From Geodermatophilus sabuli (GTDB taxonomy: Bacteria; Actinomycetota; Actinomycetes; Mycobacteriales; Geodermatophilaceae): DNA of 64,000 nt. Location of the stretch: NCBI RefSeq assembly GCF_900215145.1, contig NZ_OBDO01000001.1, forward strand, positions 62,001 through 126,000. Reading direction: 5' to 3'. The notes under the pieces were generated by a model, which worked only from the letters and a program-made list of their open reading frames with translations, was not told the origin of the DNA and did not search any database. Positions 59,230-64,000 of the stretch are shown piece after piece. The position numbers and the translations under genes were made by a program. Numbering within the stretch: the first letter of the stretch is position 1; each line of letters begins with the position of its first letter.

Positions 59230-59245
59230 TGTGTTCCGGATCACA
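59230..59245 (+). promoter_or_regulatory. Crp/GlxR-type operator
   Basis: TGTGTTCCGGATCACA, one base off the TGTGA-N6-TCACA palindrome. It lies 118 bp before the second M23 gene. Crp-like regulators in actinobacteria control cell-wall hydrolases such as rpfA. Confidence 0.5.
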
Positions 59246-59274
59246 AAAGCGCAGGTCAAGAGCCTGGTTCAAGG

Positions 59275-59302
59275 ATCACGATCAGATAACGGCATGTTTA
59301 CA
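59275..59302 (+). promoter_or_regulatory. Candidate MtrA-type three-repeat array
   Basis: ATCACG-N5-ATAACG-N5-TTTACA, three hexamers on an 11-bp period, 61 bp before the M23 start. Compare 17761-17777. The direct repeat AGGTCAAGAGC (59206-59216 and 59253-59263) lies just upstream. Confidence 0.45.
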
Positions 59303-59363
59303 TGGACCCCGTCCGCTCCCCCGGGCACCGCACGACGTCCTGTCCCCTCCGGAAGCCAGGTGC

Positions 59364-60434
59364 ATGACTCAGCTCCACGACGACCGCCTCCTCGCCGAGG
59401 GGTCCGCACCCGTCCCGGGTGAGCAGACCCTCCTCGACCGGGCCGCGGTCCCGTCCCCGCGACAGCAGCAGACGCCGGCGGGGGAGCCGGCCACCCACAC
59501 CATCCCGACGCCGCGCTCCGGGGACGCGCAGCCGTCGGACACCGACCAGCGGGCGCTCGGCGAGGTCACCGACCTCGCCGGCCTCAGCGGGCTCGCCGAG
59601 GCCACGGCCCGGGCCGGCATCGACGCCCTCACCGACCGGTCCGCCGCCGACCCCGTGCCGGAGCGCGCCGAGACCGCCGTCCCGGTGGTCACCGGTGGGC
59701 AGCGTGGCCGGCACCGCCGTCCCCTCCCGCCGGTGCTGTCCCGCCGCCGCGCGTTCTACCTGGCGGCCGCCCTCGTGGGCGCCGCGGGCCTCGGGCTGTT
59801 CTCCGCCGGTGGACCGGCGGCCCAGACGGACCCGGCCGAGGCCGCCGCCTCCGTCAGCGTGGCCGAGGAGCTGGGGCTGACCCAGCAGTCCGGTGCCGCC
59901 GTCGAGGTCGACGCCGCCACCCGGCTGGAGGAGATGACCGCCAGCCGCACCGCCCGGGAGGCCGAGCAGGCCGCCGCGGCCCAGGTGCAGGCCGACGCCG
60001 ACCGGCTGGCCGCGGAGGCCGCGGCGGAGGCGGCCCGCCCGAAGGCCGTCCTGCCCGTCGACGGCGCCCGGCTGAGCAGCACCTTCGGGGCCCGCTGGGG
60101 CACCCAGCACGCCGGCATCGACTTCGCCGCCCCGATGCGCACCCCCGAGTACGCCGCGATGGACGGCATCGTCCTCGAGGCGGGCCCGGCCAGCGGCTAC
60201 GGCAACGCCGTCTACATCCAGCACGAGAACGGCGACGTCACCGTCTACGGGCACATGGAGGAGATCCTCGTCTCGCCCGGTCAGGTGGTCCGCGCCGGCG
60301 ACACCATCGCGCTGCTCGGCAACCGGGGCCGGTCCACCGGTCCGCACCTGCACTTCGAGGTGCGCATCGGCGGCCCCGACGGCCAGAAGATCGACCCCCT
60401 CCCGTGGCTGCGGGAGCGCGGCGTCCAGATCTGA
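59364..60434 (+). CDS. M23 family metallopeptidase (LytM), long-tailed
   Basis: A 356-residue exported protein. A 110-residue charged cytosolic-like N terminus with Pro/Thr/Asp precedes one transmembrane segment (FYLAAALVGAAGLGLFSAGG). An Ala/Glu coiled coil (about 185-225) leads to the LytM domain with HAGIDFAAP and GPHLHFEVR zinc ligands. The end IDPLPWLRERGVQI mirrors IDPLPWLADRGVDV in the M23 gene at 17846, so the two are paralogues. ATG 59364. Confidence 0.9.
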   Translation: MTQLHDDRLLAEGSAPVPGEQTLLDRAAVPSPRQQQTPAGEPATHTIPTPRSGDAQPSDTDQRALGEVTDLAGLSGLAEATARAGIDALTDRSAADPVPERAETAVPVVTGGQRGRHRRPLPPVLSRRRAFYLAAALVGAAGLGLFSAGGPAAQTDPAEAAASVSVAEELGLTQQSGAAVEVDAATRLEEMTASRTAREAEQAAAAQVQADADRLAAEAAAEAARPKAVLPVDGARLSSTFGARWGTQHAGIDFAAPMRTPEYAAMDGIVLEAGPASGYGNAVYIQHENGDVTVYGHMEEILVSPGQVVRAGDTIALLGNRGRSTGPHLHFEVRIGGPDGQKIDPLPWLRERGVQI

Positions 60435-60487
60435 GGCAAGGACCCCGCTGCCCTCGCAGGCCCGGGGCTGGACCCCCGCAGCGGGGC

Positions 60488-60532
60488 CGCGCGACGCCCT
60501 CCGCCGGCCGGTCCGGCGGAGGGCGTCGCGCG
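60488..60532 (+). terminator. Intrinsic terminator of the M23 gene
   Basis: A perfect 20-bp stem (60488-60507 with 60513-60532) with a 5-nt loop. Confidence 0.82.
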
Positions 60533-60579
60533 TTGCGGCACACTCGCGGTGTGCGGCGCGGTACGGAGGCGGGCGGCTG

Positions 60580-61503
60580 ATGGGGCACGACCACGGTTCC
60601 GCGCACGGCCCGGTCACCGCCTCGGCGGCCTACCGGCGCCGGCTGGCCGTCGTCCTCGTCCTCACCGTCGCCGTCATGGCCGCCGAGGTCGTCGGCGCAC
60701 TGGTCTCGGGCTCGCTGGCCCTGCTGGCCGACGCCGGGCACATGGCCACCGACGCCCTCGGGATCGGCCTGGCGCTGGGTGCGGTCACGCTGGCCCAGCA
60801 CCCGCCGCGCGGCCGCCGGACCTTCGGCTGGCAGCGGGTGGAGATCCTCGCCGCCGTCGCCAACGGGCTGCTGCTCCTCGCCGTCGCCGTCTACGTGCTG
60901 GTCGAGGCGGTGCGCCGGATCGGGGACCCCCCGGAGATCGGCTCGGGCGTGATGCTCGCCGTCGCCGGTGCCGGCCTCGTCGTCAACCTCGGTGGGCTGG
61001 CCCTGCTGCACCGGGGTCGTGGCGACTCGCTCACCGTGCGCGGGGCCTACCTCGAGGTGCTGGCCGACGCCCTCGGTTCGGTGGCGGTCATCGTCGCCGC
61101 CGTCGTCATCGCCACCACCGGCTGGACACCGGCCGACACCGTCGCCTCGATCGGGATCAGCCTGCTCGTCCTGCCCCGGGCCTGGTCGCTGCTGCGCGAG
61201 GCTGTGGACGTGCTGCTCGAGGCCGCTCCGCGGGGCGTGGACATGGACTCGGTGCGGGCGCACATCCTCGCGGTGGACGGCGTGCTCGGCGTCCACGACC
61301 TGCACGCCTGGACGATCACCTCCGGCCTCCCGGTGCTCTCCGCCCACGTCGTCGTCACCGACGAGGCCCTCGACGCCGGTCACGGGGGGCGGGTGCTCGA
61401 CGCGCTCTGCGTCTGCCTGGGCGACCACTTCGACGTCGCGCACTGCACCTTCCAGCTCGAGGCAGCGGCCCACGCCGGGCACGAGGCCCCGGTCCACGAC
61501 TGA
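60580..61503 (+). CDS. CDF zinc/cation exporter (ZitB/CzcD-like)
   Basis: A 307-residue cation diffusion facilitator: His-rich start MGHDHGSAHG, six transmembrane helices, ALLADAGHMATDALGIGLAL (H-x3-D in TM2) and LEVLADALGSVAVIVAA (H replaced by L at the second site's first position, D kept in ADALGS). Cytosolic C-terminal domain with HDLHAWTI. Exports Zn2+ or related ions by proton exchange. ATG 60580 with GGAGGCGGG. Confidence 0.92.
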   Translation: MGHDHGSAHGPVTASAAYRRRLAVVLVLTVAVMAAEVVGALVSGSLALLADAGHMATDALGIGLALGAVTLAQHPPRGRRTFGWQRVEILAAVANGLLLLAVAVYVLVEAVRRIGDPPEIGSGVMLAVAGAGLVVNLGGLALLHRGRGDSLTVRGAYLEVLADALGSVAVIVAAVVIATTGWTPADTVASIGISLLVLPRAWSLLREAVDVLLEAAPRGVDMDSVRAHILAVDGVLGVHDLHAWTITSGLPVLSAHVVVTDEALDAGHGGRVLDALCVCLGDHFDVAHCTFQLEAAAHAGHEAPVHD

Positions 61504-61624
61504 AGGAGGACCACCCTTCCCCCCACGACTCGCAGGCCCGGCGCGGGGCCCTGACGGGTGGCCGTTCCAGTGCGTCACCAGGTGGGACAGTGGGAGCGCA
61601 GTCGGGACCTGGGGAGGCGCAGCG

Positions 61625-62593
61625 GTGGAGCACGGTCATCACTCGGGCATGTGGGTGCCCAGCGAGCCGCCGACCTGGGGGCGGATGTTCCTGCCGCACC
61701 TGGACGGCTGGTCGGTGCTGGCGGTGCTCAGCCTGCTCGGGATCGTGGGCTACCTGGTGGCGGTGGCCCTCCTGCGCCGTTCCGGCGTGGCCTGGCCGTG
61801 GTGGCGGACGGCAGCCTGGATCGCCGGCTGCCTCTCCCTGTTCGCCGTGACCGGGACCTGGCTCAACGGCTACAGCATGGTGCTGTTCAGCGTGCACATG
61901 GCCCAGCACATGGTGCTGTCGATGGTGTCGCCGTTGCTGCTGCTCGTGGGCGCCCCGGTCACCCTCGCGCTGCGCACGCTGCCGCGCGGCAGGGGAGTGG
62001 CGGGCGTGCCGCGGGCCCTGCTGCTGGACGCACTGCACAGCCGGGTCGCGCGGTTCCTCGCCCACCCGGCGTTCACGCTGCCGCTGTTCCTGGCCAGCCT
62101 CTACGGCGTCTACTTCACGCCCGTCTTCGACGCGCTCATGGACGACCCGGTCGGGCACCAGTTCATGCTCGCCCACTTCACGGTGACCGGGCTGCTGTTC
62201 TTCGGCCCGATCCTCGGTCAGGACCCCTGGCCCCGGACCACCGGCCACGGCGGCCGCTTGCTGGAGCTGCTCATCCCGATGCCGCTGCACGCCTTCTTCG
62301 GCGTCGCCGTGATGATGTCCACCTCGCTGGTCGTGGGGACCTTCGCCAACCCGCCGTCCGGCTGGGGCGTGGACCCGCTCGGGGACCAGAGCACCGCCGG
62401 CAGCATCGCATGGTCCTTCGGTGAGCTGCCGACGGTCTTCGTCATGATCGTGGTGCTGTTCTCCTGGATGGGGTCCGAGGAGCGCCGGGCCCAGCGGATC
62501 GACCGCACCGCCGTCCGCACCGAGGACGCCGAGCTGGAGGCCTACAACCAGCGCCTGCGCGCCATGGCGGCGAGGGGCGGCGCCGGCAACTGA
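61625..62593 (+). CDS. CtaG-like (caa3-type) cytochrome c oxidase assembly membrane protein
   Basis: A 322-residue protein with seven or more membrane helices: VLFSVHMAQHMVLSMVSPLL (family signature with paired His), GHQFMLAHFTVTGLLFFGPI and ELLIPMPLHAFFGVAVMMST. The family helps insert copper into oxidase. GTG 61625 follows GGGGAGGCG. Lies after a zinc exporter; the copper genes are 50 kb away. Confidence 0.9.
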   Translation: MEHGHHSGMWVPSEPPTWGRMFLPHLDGWSVLAVLSLLGIVGYLVAVALLRRSGVAWPWWRTAAWIAGCLSLFAVTGTWLNGYSMVLFSVHMAQHMVLSMVSPLLLLVGAPVTLALRTLPRGRGVAGVPRALLLDALHSRVARFLAHPAFTLPLFLASLYGVYFTPVFDALMDDPVGHQFMLAHFTVTGLLFFGPILGQDPWPRTTGHGGRLLELLIPMPLHAFFGVAVMMSTSLVVGTFANPPSGWGVDPLGDQSTAGSIAWSFGELPTVFVMIVVLFSWMGSEERRAQRIDRTAVRTEDAELEAYNQRLRAMAARGGAGN

Positions 62594-62619
62594 CGCACGG
62601 CGTCCTCCCGCAGCGCAGC

Positions 62620-62655
62620 GCGTCCTCCCTCACGGCCCGCGGTGAGGGAGGACGC
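62620..62655. terminator. Intrinsic terminator between convergent genes
   Basis: 14-bp perfect stem (62620-62633 with 62642-62655) with an 8-nt loop. Confidence 0.78.
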
Positions 62656-62689
62656 ACCCCGAGCAGGTCACCTGGTCGTGGCCGGCTGC

Positions 62690-64000
62690 TCAGCCGACGT
62701 GGACGACGGCGTCGCTGTCGGCCGGGAGGTCCTCCTTGGTGGCCTTGATCAGCACCGCGGAGACCAGCGCACCCAGGACCAGCAGCGCCGCCGCCCAGGT
62801 GAAGGCCGTGGTGTAGCCCTCGACCTGCGCCTGCAGCGCCACGGCCGGGTCCTGCGGGTCGCCCCCCGAGGTGGCGACGTCGGTCATGTAGTCGGTGATG
62901 GCACCCACGGACAGCGTCGCCAGGAGCGCCGTGCCGATCGAGGCGCCGACCTGCTGGGTGGCGTTGAGCACGGCGCTGGCCGCGCCGGCGTCGTGCGCAC
63001 CAGCCCCCACCAGGGCGAGGTTGGACAGCGGCACGAAGGTGAAGCCGAGGCCCAGGCCGAGCAGCACCTGGCCGGGGAACGCCAGCGACCAGAAGCCGCT
63101 GTCGACGGCGAGGAACGACAGGACGAACAGGCCCGAGGCGGCCAGCAGGCCACCGAGCACCATCAGCGGCTTCGGGCCGACCTTGACCACGAGCGCGCTC
63201 GCCGCACCGGCGGAGACGAGCACGCCCAGGGTCACCGGCAGTGAGGCGATGCCGGCGTGCACCGGCTTGTACTCCAGCACCTGCTGGAAGTACAGGCTCA
63301 GGAAGAAGAAGGCGCCGATCAGACCGGCGCCGACCAGCGTCGAGGTCAGGTAGGCCCCGCCCCGGTTGCGGTCCAGGATGATCCGCATCGGCAGCAGCGG
63401 GTTGCGGATCCGCAGCTCCAGGACGACGAACGCCGCGACCAGCACCACGCCGACCACGATGAACGCCAGCGCGGCCGGGTCGGTCCAGCCGCTGTCGGTG
63501 CTGCCGGCGGCCGCGTTCTCCTGCGACTTCTCCGCGACCTGGGTGAAGCCGTAGACGAACGACGCGATGCCCGCGGTGACCAGGACGGCGCCGGGGATGT
63601 CGTAGCTCGTGTCACCCGGCGCGCGGCTCTCGGGCACGATCGGGATGGCCGCGACGATGGCGACGATCGCCACCGGCAGGTTCACCCAGAAGCACCACCG
63701 CCAGTCGGCGTACTCGGTGAGCACGCCGCCGAGCAGCAGGCCGACCGCCGAACCGCCCCCGGCGATCGCGCCGTAGACGGCGAACGCCTTCGCCCGCTCC
63801 CTGGCGTCGGTGAAGAGCACGGTCAGCAGGGCCAGCGAGGCCGGCGCCAGCAGCGCGCCGAAGGCTCCCTGCAGGGCGCGGGCACCGAAGAGCATCGCCT
63901 CGTTCTGCGCGATGCCGCCGAGGGCGGAGGCGACGGCGAAACCACCGGCGCCGACGAGGTAGGTGCGCTTGCGGCCCCAGAAGTCGGCGATCCGCCCGCC
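62690..64000 (-). CDS. MFS drug exporter, DHA2 type, 5' end outside window
   Basis: Open through the window end, 437 residues visible. The visible start carries ADFWGRKRTYLVGAGGFA (motif A after TM2), then ALQGAFGALLAPASLALLTV (motif C) and CFWVNLPVAIVAIVAAIPIV. The first two helices lie beyond 64000. An EmrB/QacA-like drug:H+ antiporter; substrate unknown. Confidence 0.88.
   Translation of the reverse strand, partial: GGRIADFWGRKRTYLVGAGGFAVASALGGIAQNEAMLFGARALQGAFGALLAPASLALLTVLFTDARERAKAFAVYGAIAGGGSAVGLLLGGVLTEYADWRWCFWVNLPVAIVAIVAAIPIVPESRAPGDTSYDIPGAVLVTAGIASFVYGFTQVAEKSQENAAAGSTDSGWTDPAALAFIVVGVVLVAAFVVLELRIRNPLLPMRIILDRNRGGAYLTSTLVGAGLIGAFFFLSLYFQQVLEYKPVHAGIASLPVTLGVLVSAGAASALVVKVGPKPLMVLGGLLAASGLFVLSFLAVDSGFWSLAFPGQVLLGLGLGFTFVPLSNLALVGAGAHDAGAASAVLNATQQVGASIGTALLATLSVGAITDYMTDVATSGGDPQDPAVALQAQVEGYTTAFTWAAALLVLGALVSAVLIKATKEDLPADSDAVVHVG

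Noticed and set aside
1..64000. CRISPR array, rRNA operon, intact IS element or replication origin
   Set aside because: No regularly spaced short repeats, no rRNA-like segments, no transposase frame with terminal inverted repeats and no DnaA-box cluster were seen on either strand.
24905..64000. A fourth att copy closing the third element
   Set aside because: I looked for CAGGGGTTCGAGTCCCC downstream of 24687 and found none, so the third element's right end is not in the window.

Overview
The window is high-GC DNA (about 75 % G+C) with dense, mostly single-gene or short-operon layout, many GTG starts, frequent 1-11 base gene overlaps and leaderless promoters. Gene content (SigC-like ECF factor, F420/DDN-type nitroreductase, IdeR/DtxR-type iron boxes, caa3-type CtaG, Actinobacterial Holin-X) points to an actinobacterium. 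The mix resembles Geodermatophilaceae (Geodermatophilus/Blastococcus/Modestobacter), an inference from general resemblance, not from a search.

Layout. 1-4.3 kb: secreted aldose epimerase, DUF5994 protein, NAD-dependent epimerase, and a TauE/SafE exporter behind a cysteine-rich leader peptide. 4.3-7.3 kb: drug-type MFS pump plus the phosphate pair Pit/DUF47. 7.4-13.0 kb: a copper locus, with a SigC-like sigma factor divergent from its presumed zinc-finger anti-sigma factor, CopC-CopD fusion, YcnI, Sco1 and a membrane protein. 13.1-17.4 kb: a coupled four-gene operon (mannitol-type dehydrogenase, HAD phosphatase, nucleotidyltransferase, CDP-glycerol-glycerophosphotransferase-like polymerase) that looks like a complete CDP-polyol / teichoic-acid-like polymer route. 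17.8-19.5 kb: M23 peptidase, AraC regulator, glyoxalase-like protein.

19.6-25 kb: a tRNA-Ala(GGC) gene and two further copies of its 3' half, each followed by a decayed tyrosine integrase. These are scars of repeated integration, carrying an HxlR/MFS/thioesterase cassette and a small unknown gene. 25.2-29.6 kb: acetate-type permease, ArsR-VOC pair, orphan FlbD-like protein, PEP-mutase-like enzyme, methyltransferase, OmpR-type regulator.

29.7-35.1 kb: a SipW/TasA-type secreted-fibre cluster. It has two near-duplicate TasA-like proteins, a secreted companion, an ER-type signal peptidase, a receiver-HPt protein, and a histidine kinase with single-domain receiver. The three secreted genes share the same array of four 11-bp direct repeats, a probable OmpR/PhoB-family operator. 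35.3-37.5 kb: DUF3618 / Holin-X / Ala-Gln-rich envelope operon. 37.8-43 kb: iron uptake (siderophore-interacting protein and siderophore-binding lipoprotein, both with iron boxes), enoyl-CoA hydratase, zinc peptidase, formate/nitrite channel, nitroreductase.

43-59 kb: assorted housekeeping and redox genes, including an SDR that lacks its catalytic residues, a phosphoribosyltransferase-hydrolase fusion, an ABC-F ATPase, and a divergent pair (amino-acid racemase-like / sugar-lactone oxidase). 59.2-64 kb: a second M23 peptidase with Crp-like and MtrA-like sites, zinc CDF exporter, CtaG copper chaperone and a truncated DHA2 pump running off the window end. All family calls are by eye; no database search was run.
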